Assembly (NCBI GenBank): GCA_015661075.1
Contig: JACVQJ010000013.1
Coordinates: 54,302 to 118,301 of the forward strand
Source of the DNA: Parachlamydiales bacterium
Lineage (GTDB): Bacteria > Chlamydiota > Chlamydiia > Chlamydiales > SM23-39
Reading direction: 5' to 3'
DNA length: 64,000 nt
A program made the position numbers and the translations under genes. The notes under the pieces are model-generated. The model did no database searches and was not told where the DNA came from. It saw nothing but the letters and a program-made list of their open reading frames with translations. This document shows, piece after piece, positions 8,715 to 18,155 of the stretch; position 1 is the first letter of the stretch, and every line of letters begins with the position of its first letter.

Positions 8715-10234
8715 ACCCTCTTGAAGAACCAGGATGCGGCTCGCGCTGCATCGATCCATGTATTCTCGTGATCTTCGGCGCCACAGGCGATCTGACGGGG
8801 CGCAAGTTGACTCCTGCGATCTATCATTTGGGTAGAGAAGGTCTTTTGCCGGCCAACTTTGCCTGCGTGGGTTTTGCCAGACGGCCGAAGAGCAACGAAG
8901 AGTTTCGCCAAGAGCTCAAACAGGATGTCGAGACCTTTTCGCGCACAACGCCGATCGATGAGGCCTATTGGAAGAATTTTCAGGAACAGATTTTTTATCA
9001 TCGCTCAGAGTTCGATTCCAATGATGGCTACCAGAGCCTCGCCCGTTTGCTCTCTCAAATCGACACCCGGCACGGAACCCGCGGCAATCGCATTTTTTAC
9101 CTGTCCGTTCCTCCCAAATTTTTCCCCCTAATCATCGAAAAGCTCAAGAAATTCAACCTGATCTACGACGTCAGCGAGACCGAGGAGCGCTGGTCCCGCG
9201 TCATCATTGAAAAGCCCTTCGGCCATGACGCCCCATCCTCCGCCCTGCTGCAGACCACCATACAAAAATACATCCATGAGTCCCAAACCTACCGCATTGA
9301 CCACTATTTAGGGAAAGAAACCGTTCAGAACATCCTGGTCTTCCGCTTCGCCAACTCGATCTTCGAATCGATCTGGAATTACAAGCATATCGACCACGTC
9401 CAGATCACCGTGGCCGAAGAGATCGGGATCGGCACGCGGGGCGCTTTTTTCGAAGAGCAGGGACTTTTGCGCGACGTCGTGCAAAATCACATGATGCAGC
9501 TCCTGTCTCTCGTCGCCATGGAGCCGCCCGTCAACCTCAGCGCATCCGCCGTGCGCGATGAAAAAGTCAAAGTCTTGCAATCGATCCGTCCGCTGACCCC
9601 ATGCGATTTTGAACAAAACGTCGTCCGCGGCCAATATCGCAGCGGCTATATCAACGGGGACAGCGTCGGCGGCTATCGGCAGGAACAAAACGTCGATCCC
9701 AAATCCTGCGTAGAAACCTACGCCGCGCTGCGCTTTCATATCGACAACTGGCGCTGGGCCGGCGTTCCTTTTTATCTGCGCGGCGGCAAGCGCCTGCCCA
9801 AGCGGGCCACCGAAATCGCCATTACCTTCAAAGACGCACCCGGCTTTTTGTTTCAAAACCAGGGCAAGAACGATCCGAACGTGCTGGCCATCCGCATCCA
9901 GCCCGACGAGGGCATCGCCATGAAGATCAATTGCAAAGTCCCCGGTCCGAGCAGCCCCATCCAGCCGGTCAAGATGGACTTTCGCTATGGATCGTATTTC
10001 GGTCAGTCGCCTCCCGAGGCCTACGAGCGGCTAATCTGGGATTGCATGATCGGCGACAATACGCTATTTGCCAGATCCGACGAAGTGATGCATTCATGGA
10101 ACATCCTCACGCCTCTATTGGAATATTGGGCAAAAACGCAACCTGACTTTCCGAATTATTCAGCGGGAACATGGGGTCCGCAGTTCGCCGACGCAATGAT
10201 CGCCAAAGACGGAAGATCCTGGAGGCTTTTATGA
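8711..10234 (+). CDS. zwf: glucose-6-phosphate 1-dehydrogenase
   Basis: It oxidises glucose 6-phosphate to 6-phosphogluconolactone with reduction of NADP, the entry step of the oxidative pentose phosphate pathway. The nucleotide motif IFGATGDLTGRKLTPA is near residue 20, and the substrate/catalytic segment RIDHYLGKETVQN is present around residue 200 with its active His. The length of 507 is normal. It starts in the ATGA overlap with ruvX and is followed without a gap by opcA and pgl. Confidence 0.96.
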   Translation: MNPLEEPGCGSRCIDPCILVIFGATGDLTGRKLTPAIYHLGREGLLPANFACVGFARRPKSNEEFRQELKQDVETFSRTTPIDEAYWKNFQEQIFYHRSEFDSNDGYQSLARLLSQIDTRHGTRGNRIFYLSVPPKFFPLIIEKLKKFNLIYDVSETEERWSRVIIEKPFGHDAPSSALLQTTIQKYIHESQTYRIDHYLGKETVQNILVFRFANSIFESIWNYKHIDHVQITVAEEIGIGTRGAFFEEQGLLRDVVQNHMMQLLSLVAMEPPVNLSASAVRDEKVKVLQSIRPLTPCDFEQNVVRGQYRSGYINGDSVGGYRQEQNVDPKSCVETYAALRFHIDNWRWAGVPFYLRGGKRLPKRATEIAITFKDAPGFLFQNQGKNDPNVLAIRIQPDEGIAMKINCKVPGPSSPIQPVKMDFRYGSYFGQSPPEAYERLIWDCMIGDNTLFARSDEVMHSWNILTPLLEYWAKTQPDFPNYSAGTWGPQFADAMIAKDGRSWRLL

Positions 10235-11316
10235 CGACGCAGCAAATCGTTCCTCCGCACAAAATCGAAAGCGAACTGATCCGCATCTGGGATGCGTTGG
10301 ACAAAAGCCATAAAATGCGGGCCGGCCTGTTCAACCTCATTGTGTTCAACGAACTCTCTAACCGCACCGATTATATCCGCAAAATCGTGCAAAAGATCAT
10401 CGACACTTTTCCGTGCCGGGTGCTTTTCGTCACCCACGATCCGGATCCATCGAAAAACTACCTGAAAACGGCCGTATCCGTCATCGCCTCCGAGGGGAAA
10501 AACGCCACCGTCTGCGACGACATCGATATCGGCGTGGCGGGGTCGGATTGGGAACGAGTTCCCTACGTCATACTGCCCCACATTCTTCCCGATCTTCCCG
10601 TCTATCTTCTCTGGGCGGAGGACCCTTCAAAGCCGCATCCCCTCTTTCAGCCTCTCGCCCAATTGTCGACGCGGATCATTTTCGACTCGGAATCGGCTGA
10701 CAGCCTGATCGGATTTTCCCAGACGCTGCTCACCCTGAAAGAGCAAAAGGGCTGCGACATTGCGGATCTGAACTGGGGACGGCTCGAAAACTGGCGCGAT
10801 CTGTTGACCTCCACTTTTGACTCCAAACAGCGCATTCATGATCTCAAAGACATCAAACATCTCCAAATCACCTACAATGCGCGGGAAACGGAGTTTTTCT
10901 GCCATTTGAAAATCCAGGCGATGTATCTCCTCGCCCTACTCTCTTCGCGCCTGGGATGGAAGTTTCTGTCGGTGGCCAAAAAAGGGAAAAAACATTGTTT
11001 TCGCTTTGAGAACAATATTGAAGCGATCATTGAGTCGACATTCTGGGAGGACGTGGGTCCGGGAACGATCTTGGGACTGGACGTCGTCACGAAACAAGAC
11101 AGCTTGTACCACTTTGTTCGTAATCCCAAACTCCCGCATCAGGTCACAGTGCAAATATCCTCTACGGACCGCTGCGAGCTGCCCTATCAGTTTATTTTAG
11201 GCAAAACGCCTCTGGGCCAATCGCTGGTCCGAGAGATTTTCCTCAAGGGCACCAGTTCGTTTTTCATCCAGGCGCTCCACGAGCTGACGATTTTGGATCA
11301 AGAGATGATATGCTGA
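10231..11316 (+). CDS. opcA: OpcA-like glucose-6-phosphate dehydrogenase assembly/activator protein
   Basis: A 361-residue protein lying between zwf and pgl. The start ATG overlaps the zwf stop as ATGA and has a clear GGAGG 6 bases upstream. The family signature is carried by segments such as LPDLPVYLLWAEDP, FDSESADSLIGF and DLNWGRLENWRDLL. OpcA promotes assembly and redox control of G6PDH in cyanobacteria and actinobacteria; that role is transferred from the family and from the location. No catalytic motif is visible, consistent with a scaffold or allosteric protein. Confidence 0.82.
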   Translation: MTTQQIVPPHKIESELIRIWDALDKSHKMRAGLFNLIVFNELSNRTDYIRKIVQKIIDTFPCRVLFVTHDPDPSKNYLKTAVSVIASEGKNATVCDDIDIGVAGSDWERVPYVILPHILPDLPVYLLWAEDPSKPHPLFQPLAQLSTRIIFDSESADSLIGFSQTLLTLKEQKGCDIADLNWGRLENWRDLLTSTFDSKQRIHDLKDIKHLQITYNARETEFFCHLKIQAMYLLALLSSRLGWKFLSVAKKGKKHCFRFENNIEAIIESTFWEDVGPGTILGLDVVTKQDSLYHFVRNPKLPHQVTVQISSTDRCELPYQFILGKTPLGQSLVREIFLKGTSSFFIQALHELTILDQEMIC

Positions 11317-12077
11317 CGATCAATCCCGGCCAAATCCAAAGCATCGACGATCGCCGCGATGCAGTGATCCTATCCACCATGGAAGAAGCCACCCGTTATG
11401 CTGTCGAGCATTGGGTCCGGCTCGCCAAAGCCTCCATCGCCGAGCGAGGCCGTTTTGCCGTGGCCCTATCCGGCGGATCGACCCCGAATGCCATCTATAA
11501 AATGCTCGCATCGCCACCTTATTCGCACAAAATCGACTGGTCGAAAGTTTTTCTATTTTGGAGCGACGAGCGCTCGGTATCTCCGGATCATCCCGATAGC
11601 AACTATCGCACGGCGATGACGCACGGCTTTTCGCATCTACCGCTATTTCCCGCGCAAATCTTCCGGATGGAAGCAGAAAAAGAGATCGCTCGATCGGCAG
11701 AAAAATATGAATCGGCCATTCGAAAAACCCTCGGCCCGACTCTATTCGATCTGGTCATGCTGGGGCTGGGCGAGGATGGGCATACGGCCTCTCTTTTCCC
11801 CAACACCACCGCGCTCCAGGAAAATGACCGCTGGGTCGTGGCTAATGATGTCCCCGAAAAAAAAAGCGGGCGCATGACGCTCACCATTCCCTGCATCAAC
11901 CAAAGCTGGCAATCGGTGTTCTATGTTTTCGGGGCTGCCAAGCAAACCATCGCCCATAACGTATTGCGAGCGCCCCGCATCTCGCCCTGGCCCGCCAGCC
12001 AGATCGGCACGCCCGAGAGAAAATCGCTCTGGATCATGGACGCTGCCGCCGCCGCATCTCTATTGAGAGAGCAATGA
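11310..12077 (+). CDS. pgl: 6-phosphogluconolactonase
   Basis: It hydrolyses 6-phosphogluconolactone, the second step of the oxidative pentose phosphate pathway. The DevB/Pgl hallmarks are ALSGGSTPNAIYKML near residue 50, FLFWSDERSVSPDHPDSNY and MLGLGEDGHTASLFP. The 255-residue length is typical. It overlaps opcA by 7 bases and the next gene by an ATGA, so the three pathway genes are translated from one message. Confidence 0.94.
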   Translation: MLTINPGQIQSIDDRRDAVILSTMEEATRYAVEHWVRLAKASIAERGRFAVALSGGSTPNAIYKMLASPPYSHKIDWSKVFLFWSDERSVSPDHPDSNYRTAMTHGFSHLPLFPAQIFRMEAEKEIARSAEKYESAIRKTLGPTLFDLVMLGLGEDGHTASLFPNTTALQENDRWVVANDVPEKKSGRMTLTIPCINQSWQSVFYVFGAAKQTIAHNVLRAPRISPWPASQIGTPERKSLWIMDAAAAASLLREQ

Positions 12078-13249
12078 TCGTCATTGGAGGCGGCCCCGCC
12101 GGTTTTTTTGCGGCGATCTGGTCGGCCCCAAACGCCTCAGTACTCATTCTGGAAAAAACCAAACACTTGCTCGCTAAGGTCCGCGCGAGCGGCGGCGGAA
12201 GGTGCAACCTCACGAATGCGGCATGCCCGAAATCAGCTCTTGCGGAGCGCTATCCGCGAGGAAGTAAAGAATTGCTCGGCCCCTGGACAAGGTGGCCGCC
12301 TGAAAAAACCATGCAGTGGTTTACTGAACACTCCGTGGCGCTGAAAATAGAGAGCGGCGGCCGAGTTTTTCCGGTTTCGAACCAATCCCAGACGATCATC
12401 GACTGTCTGATAGCTGAGGCCAAAAAACGCGGCGTCGGCATCCGCGTGGATCAGCATATTGAATCGATCGCGCGAACGAGCGATGGTTTTGCCATTCAAC
12501 TCAAAGGGTCTGAACCGCTATTTTGTAAAAAACTATTGATCGCCACCGGCAGCCATCCCAGCGGCCATGCGTGGGCAAAACAATTCGGCCATACGATCCG
12601 TGAGCCGGTGCCCTCGCTATTCGCATTTAATATCGAGAATTTTACATTAAAGACATGCAGCGGCATCGCCATCGATCCAGTCGAGGTACGAATCGATGAC
12701 ATGCCAAAATCACAACGGGGCCCTCTTCTCATCACCCATTTTGGATTTAGCGGACCGGCGGCACTCCGGCTCTCATCCTTTCACGCCCGCGATCTATACG
12801 AAAAAGACTACCGGGCCGATTTTTTCGTCAACTGGCTGCCGGATCTTTCATACGAACAGCTCTACGGCATTTTTCATTCCCTGAAGTCGGGCGATCCGAA
12901 AAAAACGCTGATCGCGGCCAATCCCTTTGGCTGGCCAAAATCGCTATGGAAAACGCTGCTCGGCCCATCATTCGAAAAACCATTATCAGCTTTGAAACTG
13001 CAAGATCTGCGCAAACTCTGCACAAAGCTCCACTCCGATCGCTATCGGATCAATGGCAAATCGGCGCATAAGGAGGAATTTGTCACCTGCGGCGGCGTTG
13101 CGCTGGAGGAAATTGATTTTAAGACCATGGAGAGCAAACTCTGTCCAAATCTATTTTTTGCTGGAGAAATTCTCGATATTGACGGTGTAACCGGGGGCTT
13201 CAATCTCCAAAACGCCTGGACGACCGGATATATCGCGGGAATATCCTGA
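12074..13249 (+). CDS. HI0933/YhiN-family FAD-dependent oxidoreductase
   Basis: A 391-residue flavoprotein. It has an N-terminal dinucleotide-binding motif VIGGGPAGFFAAI, the family motif SGGGRCNLTNA near residue 40, and the C-terminal GEILDIDGVTGGFNLQNAW FAD segment. The biochemical role of this family is not established. It is the last gene of the pyrG operon and overlaps pgl by 4 bases. The only link to its neighbours is co-transcription. Confidence 0.88.
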   Translation: MIVIGGGPAGFFAAIWSAPNASVLILEKTKHLLAKVRASGGGRCNLTNAACPKSALAERYPRGSKELLGPWTRWPPEKTMQWFTEHSVALKIESGGRVFPVSNQSQTIIDCLIAEAKKRGVGIRVDQHIESIARTSDGFAIQLKGSEPLFCKKLLIATGSHPSGHAWAKQFGHTIREPVPSLFAFNIENFTLKTCSGIAIDPVEVRIDDMPKSQRGPLLITHFGFSGPAALRLSSFHARDLYEKDYRADFFVNWLPDLSYEQLYGIFHSLKSGDPKKTLIAANPFGWPKSLWKTLLGPSFEKPLSALKLQDLRKLCTKLHSDRYRINGKSAHKEEFVTCGGVALEEIDFKTMESKLCPNLFFAGEILDIDGVTGGFNLQNAWTTGYIAGIS

Positions 13250-13514
13250 CAATTCGCAGTAGCTTGGAGTTTCGTGAGCCGACCGAATCGTTCATTTTGA
13301 GTCCATCCACGCTCTTTTTGGTCTCAAAAAAATTCTTTCACCTAAAATTTATCATAGCATCTCAGACAGCACAAACATCACAACTAATTAACGATTAGAG
13401 CCATAAGAACACACAATCGCTTGTTGTGGTGTAAAAATTTTTTTTATTTCATCTTAATTACACCTTATCTTAAACTGTACGGCAGTTTTGAAAATCCTCA
13501 AGGAGATTAAGAAT

Positions 13515-14024
13515 ATGGCACAACCAGTTTCACCAAAAATTCCTAATGCAGAAAGCCCACAGTTACCAGCAGCAAAAAAATCTAGATTTGAAAAAATCGA
13601 GTTATATGCTCTCCGTAATGAAAAAACAGGCTTCATAAACACCCTCAAGAAGATTGCTATGATCATTCCAAAGATTTTGGGTAACGTAGCTCTTTTTACA
13701 TGGAACAACACTGCGCGTCATTTGTTTAACGGCATCCACAAACTGGGTAGCGGCGTGCACCATCTCTTCTCACGCAAGGCAACAGTTCAAAAAAACCCTG
13801 ATAACAGCAAGATTATAAAGCTCCCAGCTAGCAAGACAGATGCTGTAGGTAGACAAGAGCCGACTAAGGAAGCAGAAACAGTTCAACCTGCGGCAACTAC
13901 AGTTCAACCTGAGGCACCTACAGTGCCCGAAATTAGCGTTTCAATCGTCCCCGAGCAATCAGTAGTTGGCAATACAAAAACAACAACTGCGTGCTGCACC
14001 GATACGACGAAGGCCGAAAGCTGA
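13515..14024 (+). CDS. hypothetical small basic protein with proline/threonine-rich tail
   Basis: I do not recognise this 169-residue protein. An AGGAG at 13501-13505 sits 9 bases before the ATG at 13515, so I prefer that start over upstream ATG 13488. The N-terminal third is basic. Residues about 45-75 form a hydrophobic-amphipathic stretch (IAMIIPKILGNVALFTW), and the last 60 residues are low complexity with repeated TVQPEA-like units. It stands alone between the pyrG operon and tsaD, with an AT-rich leader and a strong hairpin behind it. The small size, low-complexity tail and AT-rich surroundings would fit a lineage-specific secreted protein, but that is only an inference. Confidence 0.6.
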   Translation: MAQPVSPKIPNAESPQLPAAKKSRFEKIELYALRNEKTGFINTLKKIAMIIPKILGNVALFTWNNTARHLFNGIHKLGSGVHHLFSRKATVQKNPDNSKIIKLPASKTDAVGRQEPTKEAETVQPAATTVQPEAPTVPEISVSIVPEQSVVGNTKTTTACCTDTTKAES

Positions 14025-14043
14025 TCTAGCAATTATTACACAT

Positions 14044-14074
14044 CACATAGCCCCTCATTTTGAGGGGCTATGTG
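14044..14074 (+). terminator. strong hairpin between the 13515 gene and tsaD
   Basis: A perfect 14-bp stem CACATAGCCCCTCA / TGAGGGGCTATGTG with a 3-base loop lies 20 bases after the stop at 14024 and ends 10 bases before the tsaD start. It is not followed by a T run, so it may end transcription weakly or shape the tsaD leader. Confidence 0.55.
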
Positions 14075-14084
14075 CTTGACCATT

Positions 14085-15092
14085 ATGATCATATTAGGCA
14101 TCGAAAGCACATGTGACGAAACATCCGCGGCCGTTGTCCAAGACGGACGTTCGATCCTAAGCCTTTCGATCGCTTCATCCTCAGATATCCACGAAAGTTT
14201 TGGCGGGGTTTTTCCCGAACTGGCCTGTCGGCGCCATGTGGATGTCATACTTCCCATAATTGACGATTGCATGAAGAAGGCAGTCGTTACTCCGCAAGAT
14301 ATCGACGCCATCGCCGTCGCCCGCGGCCCTGGCCTCATCGGCGCTCTATTGATCGGCCTGCAAGCTGCCAAAGGATTGGCGATCTCCTGGAACAAGCCTC
14401 TCATCGGAATCAACCACGTCGAAGCACATCTCTATGCGGCCATGATGACGCAGCAGCCACTCTTTCCCGCCCTCGGCTTCGTTCTGTCCGGCGGACACAC
14501 CTTAATGCTCAAAGTCAGCGATGTCGGCGGCTACGAACTGCTGGGAACCACGGTAGACGATGCAATCGGCGAAGCGTTCGATAAAGCCGCCTCCATGCTG
14601 GGATTGGCCTATCCGGGCGGACCCAAGCTGGAAAAGCTCGCTGAATCGGGCGATGCGACAAAATTTTCATTTAGCCCTTCGCGCGTGAAAAAAAATCCCT
14701 TGGCATTTTCATTCAGCGGATTAAAAACGGCCGTCCTTTACGCAAAAAAAACAGCCGCCCCCAGCGATGATGCGCATATTGCCGCCTCGTTTCAAAAAAC
14801 TGCTTTCGACGACCTCTCGAACAAAGCCCGGCTGGCCTGGGAAACCGATTGCTTCCAATCGATGATTTTTGGCGGCGGAGTGAGCAACAACCGCCGACTG
14901 AGAGCCCATTTTTCCGAGCAGTTTCCCAATATTCCCCTCTTCTGGCCTCCTGCCGAGCTGACCTCGGACAATGCCGCCATGATCGCCGGCTTGGCCCATC
15001 ATAAATATCTTTTGGGGCAGCGAGACGATCTGGATCTGGAAGCTCTTCCCCGCATGCCTTTTTGGGTTGAACTAAAGGTTCCTAAACGGTAG
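14085..15092 (+). CDS. tsaD: tRNA N6-adenosine threonylcarbamoyltransferase
   Basis: It transfers the threonylcarbamoyl group to A37 of tRNAs reading ANN codons, together with TsaB and TsaE. The protein begins MIILGIESTCDETSAAVV. It has the metal-binding HVEAHLYA motif near residue 110, the SGGHT nucleotide motif, and DNAAMIAG near the C terminus. I chose ATG 14085 because family members start right before IILGIEST. At 335 residues it is full length. Confidence 0.96.
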   Translation: MIILGIESTCDETSAAVVQDGRSILSLSIASSSDIHESFGGVFPELACRRHVDVILPIIDDCMKKAVVTPQDIDAIAVARGPGLIGALLIGLQAAKGLAISWNKPLIGINHVEAHLYAAMMTQQPLFPALGFVLSGGHTLMLKVSDVGGYELLGTTVDDAIGEAFDKAASMLGLAYPGGPKLEKLAESGDATKFSFSPSRVKKNPLAFSFSGLKTAVLYAKKTAAPSDDAHIAASFQKTAFDDLSNKARLAWETDCFQSMIFGGGVSNNRRLRAHFSEQFPNIPLFWPPAELTSDNAAMIAGLAHHKYLLGQRDDLDLEALPRMPFWVELKVPKR

Positions 15093-15127
15093 AATTTTTC
15101 CTAAACACTGATGGGTATGGAATTTTT

Positions 15128-15286
15128 ATGGCCAAAGGCGCACGCGAAAATATCAAAATGAAAAGCACCGAGTCAAACGAATGCTATTGGACGACGAAGA
15201 ACAAGCGCAACGTCACTGAACGCATCGAGTTGAAAAAGTACGACAAGAGCCTCAAGCGGCATGCCGTATTCAAAGAAGCAAAATAA
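15128..15286 (+). CDS. rpmG: 50S ribosomal protein L33
   Basis: A 52-residue basic protein, MAKGARENIKMKSTESNE at the start, followed by CYWTTKNKRN and KKYDKSLKRHAVFKEAK at the end, which is the L33 pattern. Only one cysteine is present, so this is the zinc-free form. It follows tsaD by 35 bases and precedes the LolC-type permease, the order I recall for Chlamydia (rpmG, permease, ATPase). Confidence 0.93.
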   Translation: MAKGARENIKMKSTESNECYWTTKNKRNVTERIELKKYDKSLKRHAVFKEAK

Positions 15287-15300
15287 TTGCTTCGTTTTAT

Positions 15301-15484
15301 GGAGTTAGTTACAAAACTCTTCGACGCGAAAAATTGCCCTTTTGGCGCTTCATGCGACTGCACCTCCTCGCTTGCCCTCTCGGGCAAGCCACCGTCGGTG
15401 CAGTGCGGACAGGCTTTGCCTGTCCTCGCAAGAAGTGCCAAAATCATCATTTTTTCGCTGTCGTGGAGTTTTGCAACTAACTCC
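15301..15484. repeat. 184-bp palindromic element between rpmG and the permease gene
   Basis: GGAGTTAGTTACAAAACTC (15301-15319) pairs with GAGTTTTGCAACTAACTCC (15466-15484) with one mismatch, and complementarity continues imperfectly inward for about 30 more bases. The interior contains two smaller hairpins (GCTTGCCC/GGGCAAGC and GGACAGGC/GCCTGTCC). It is a member of the dispersed palindromic elements described under findings. Confidence 0.8.
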
Positions 15485-15495
15485 TTGGAGTGGGG

Positions 15496-17466
15496 ATGTT
15501 CGAACTAACACTCGCTTTTCGTTACCTCATCCCCCAAAAAAAATCACTTTCTACGGCTCTGATTTCACTCCTTTCCGTCGTTGTGATCTCTCTCGTGGTC
15601 TGGCTGGTTTTAGTCTTTTTGTCGGTCACGAGCGGCATCGAGCGCAATTGGATGGAAAAACTCACCTCCCTCCATGCCCCCCTACGGCTCACTCCGACCG
15701 AACAATACTATAATTCCTATTACTACCAGGCAGACGCTCTAAGCGCCGCATCGAGTTATACACTCAAGACCATCGGCGAAAAAGCCAATGCTATAGCCAG
15801 CGATCCCTACTCCGAAAATACCGATGCCGAAGTGCCCCATTATTGGCCATCGCCGGATCGCCACCCCGATGGCCGGCTGCGCGACCTGGTCAAAGAAACG
15901 TTCGATCTGCTAGGCAATCTGAAAATCCCCTACCAGGACTATGAAATCAGCGGCGCTCTGATGAGGCTGTCCTTAAATCGGCCCTCCAACTCTGCCGGTA
16001 GCGGAGCGACTCTATCCCAGATGTCCTATCTCCTTTCATTCATGGATCGCAACCCCCGCTTCGGCTCCATCATCACCCCGCCGTCGAGCGACGATTTAAA
16101 CGCCTTGCTGAAAATGCCGTCGAATGACCCCCATTATCTATCCTCCATTTTGTCCCATGCCGCGATCGACGAAATCGCGACGACGACTCTCGATCCCTCG
16201 CTGCTTTCTGAACAGAGCCGCCTCGTCGCTTTTGCCCGGCCGTTTTACAGCAGTGAAATCGCAATTCCCGCGGATAGTACGCAAACAGCTCCGCTGGGAT
16301 GGACTTTGGGCCGGATTGCGGTCCAGGGATCAAATTGGGCATGGCATGGCGTAGCGGGAGAAAAGATTGAAAAACCCGTTTTAAAATTAGAGCAGCCGCT
16401 CACTCTCAATGTCAAAGTGCAAGAAACGGCGCCGGAGATTTCCCATGTACGGCTTTATGCGCAAGGATCATTACAAAATCAGCCCCTCAAAGGCGACATC
16501 CTTTGGGGCAGCGCCCTCGTGGCCAAAGCCAGGGTAGAAACAAAATTTGCTCAAATGCCCCCGCTCTCTCCTCCTTGGGCCTTTGAGGCCGCAGGCCGCT
16601 GCCATCTTCCCCATTTCAGCATTGGCCAACCCTTTTTGCTTCCGAAGGCCTATCGCGACATGGGCGTGAGGATCGGCGATGGCGGCACCTTGAATTTTTC
16701 CGCCGTGGGCGCCGCCTCGGCGCAAGAACAAAGGATCCCCGTCCGCGTCGCCGGATTTTACGATCCCGGGCTCTTTTCAATGGGCGGAAGGTGTCTGATC
16801 GTCCCCCCATCCATCACGCGCACCATTCATGCGGCCAGCCAGACCTTTTCGCCGGACGGTACACCCACCAACGGAATCGGCATTTGGATCGGCTCAAACG
16901 ACGAAGACGCCCAAAAACTGAAAATCGAAGAAAAACTGCGCGAGGCGAACCTTCTATCCTACTGGAAAGTCTCCACCTACAAAGACTATGAATTTTCCAA
17001 AGAGCTCTTCCAGCAGTTTCGATCGGACCGGACCCTGTTTTTATTGATCGCCGTTCTAATTCTGCTCGTGGCCACGAGTAATATCATTTCTCTGCTCGTT
17101 TTGCTCGTCAATGACAAGAAAAAAGAGATCGCCATCCTGCAATCCATGGGCGCATCGGGGAAGAGCGTCGCGGCCATCTTCGGCCTGTGCGGCCTGACCA
17201 TGGGCGCTGTCAGCAGCATCATTGGAACGGCCGCCGCCATATTTACTCTCCATCATCTCGACATCGTTGTTCACTGGTTAAGCGCATTGCAAGGCCACGC
17301 CGCTTTTCAGCCGGCCTTTTTCGGCCAATCGCTGCCCAACCAGCTCAGCCCTGAAGCGCTGCTGTTCGTTTTGATCTCGACTCCCCTTCTCTCCCTGTTG
17401 GCCGGCCTGATTCCGGCTCTGCGCGCCAGCCGCATCCGACCCTCGATGGCTCTGAGGCAAGAATGA
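15496..17466 (+). CDS. LolC/FtsX-type ABC transporter permease
   Basis: A 656-residue integral membrane protein. One N-terminal transmembrane helix (about residues 20-45) is followed by a periplasmic domain of roughly 430 residues and three C-terminal helices (one at the FLLIAVLILLVATSNIISLLVLL segment). This is the MacB/LolC topology. It forms one unit with the ATPase that starts in its ATGA stop overlap. By family, the pair most likely moves lipoproteins from the inner membrane toward the outer membrane. It is longer than E. coli LolC (about 400), because of an expanded periplasmic domain. The start is ATG 15496, preceded by GGAG. Confidence 0.85.
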   Translation: MFELTLAFRYLIPQKKSLSTALISLLSVVVISLVVWLVLVFLSVTSGIERNWMEKLTSLHAPLRLTPTEQYYNSYYYQADALSAASSYTLKTIGEKANAIASDPYSENTDAEVPHYWPSPDRHPDGRLRDLVKETFDLLGNLKIPYQDYEISGALMRLSLNRPSNSAGSGATLSQMSYLLSFMDRNPRFGSIITPPSSDDLNALLKMPSNDPHYLSSILSHAAIDEIATTTLDPSLLSEQSRLVAFARPFYSSEIAIPADSTQTAPLGWTLGRIAVQGSNWAWHGVAGEKIEKPVLKLEQPLTLNVKVQETAPEISHVRLYAQGSLQNQPLKGDILWGSALVAKARVETKFAQMPPLSPPWAFEAAGRCHLPHFSIGQPFLLPKAYRDMGVRIGDGGTLNFSAVGAASAQEQRIPVRVAGFYDPGLFSMGGRCLIVPPSITRTIHAASQTFSPDGTPTNGIGIWIGSNDEDAQKLKIEEKLREANLLSYWKVSTYKDYEFSKELFQQFRSDRTLFLLIAVLILLVATSNIISLLVLLVNDKKKEIAILQSMGASGKSVAAIFGLCGLTMGAVSSIIGTAAAIFTLHHLDIVVHWLSALQGHAAFQPAFFGQSLPNQLSPEALLFVLISTPLLSLLAGLIPALRASRIRPSMALRQE

Positions 17467-18155
17467 CGATTCTACACGCCGAGAACTTGCGAAAATCCTT
17501 TTTCGACCCTAAACGCATCGACGTGATCGCCAACATATCCCTCCAGGTTCGGGCCGGCGAATCCATTGCGATTTGCGGCCGTTCCGGAGAAGGCAAGACA
17601 ACGCTGCTTCATATTCTCGGACTGCTCGAAGAGCCCGACGCCGGCAGCATTGTCATCGCGGGCCAGATTGCGAATCGCGGCAATGCCTATCTTTTGCGCC
17701 AACAGCACATCGGGTTCATTTTCCAATCGTTCAATCTTTTGGAAGATTTTTCCGTCATCGACAACATCTTGATGCCCGCGCACATCAATCGCCAACGAGT
17801 CGATTCAAAATCACCGGCGTATCACATGGCGCTGGAACATCTACAAAGCGTCGACCTGCTGGATCGCCTGGAACAAAAAGCAAAACTACTGTCCGGAGGC
17901 GAGCGCCAGCGCGTAGCCATTGCCCGCGCGCTTTGCAATAATCCGTCTCTGATTTTTGCCGACGAGCCGTCCGGCAATCTCGATAGAGCCAATGCCGTGC
18001 GCATCGGCGAATTGCTCATGCAGTGCGTCCAGAAAAAAAAGAAAAGTCTCATTCTTGCCACGCACGATCCAGCACTCGCTGCGTTATGCGATCGCCGTTT
18101 TATGCTTCAAGACGGCGCGCTTCTTTGCTATACCACGCACGGCAAGGTTTTTTAG
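17463..18155 (+). CDS. lolD: LolD-type ABC transporter ATP-binding protein
   Basis: The ATPase partner of the permease just upstream. Walker A is GRSGEGKTT, the ABC signature LLSGGERQRVAIARAL, Walker B LIFADEPSGNLD and the switch His is in ATHDP. The 230-residue length fits the LolD/MacB/FtsE group. The last eight codons and the stop lie within the left arm of a palindromic element (18129-18310), so the original C terminus was probably altered by that insertion. Confidence 0.9.
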   Translation: MTILHAENLRKSFFDPKRIDVIANISLQVRAGESIAICGRSGEGKTTLLHILGLLEEPDAGSIVIAGQIANRGNAYLLRQQHIGFIFQSFNLLEDFSVIDNILMPAHINRQRVDSKSPAYHMALEHLQSVDLLDRLEQKAKLLSGGERQRVAIARALCNNPSLIFADEPSGNLDRANAVRIGELLMQCVQKKKKSLILATHDPALAALCDRRFMLQDGALLCYTTHGKVF

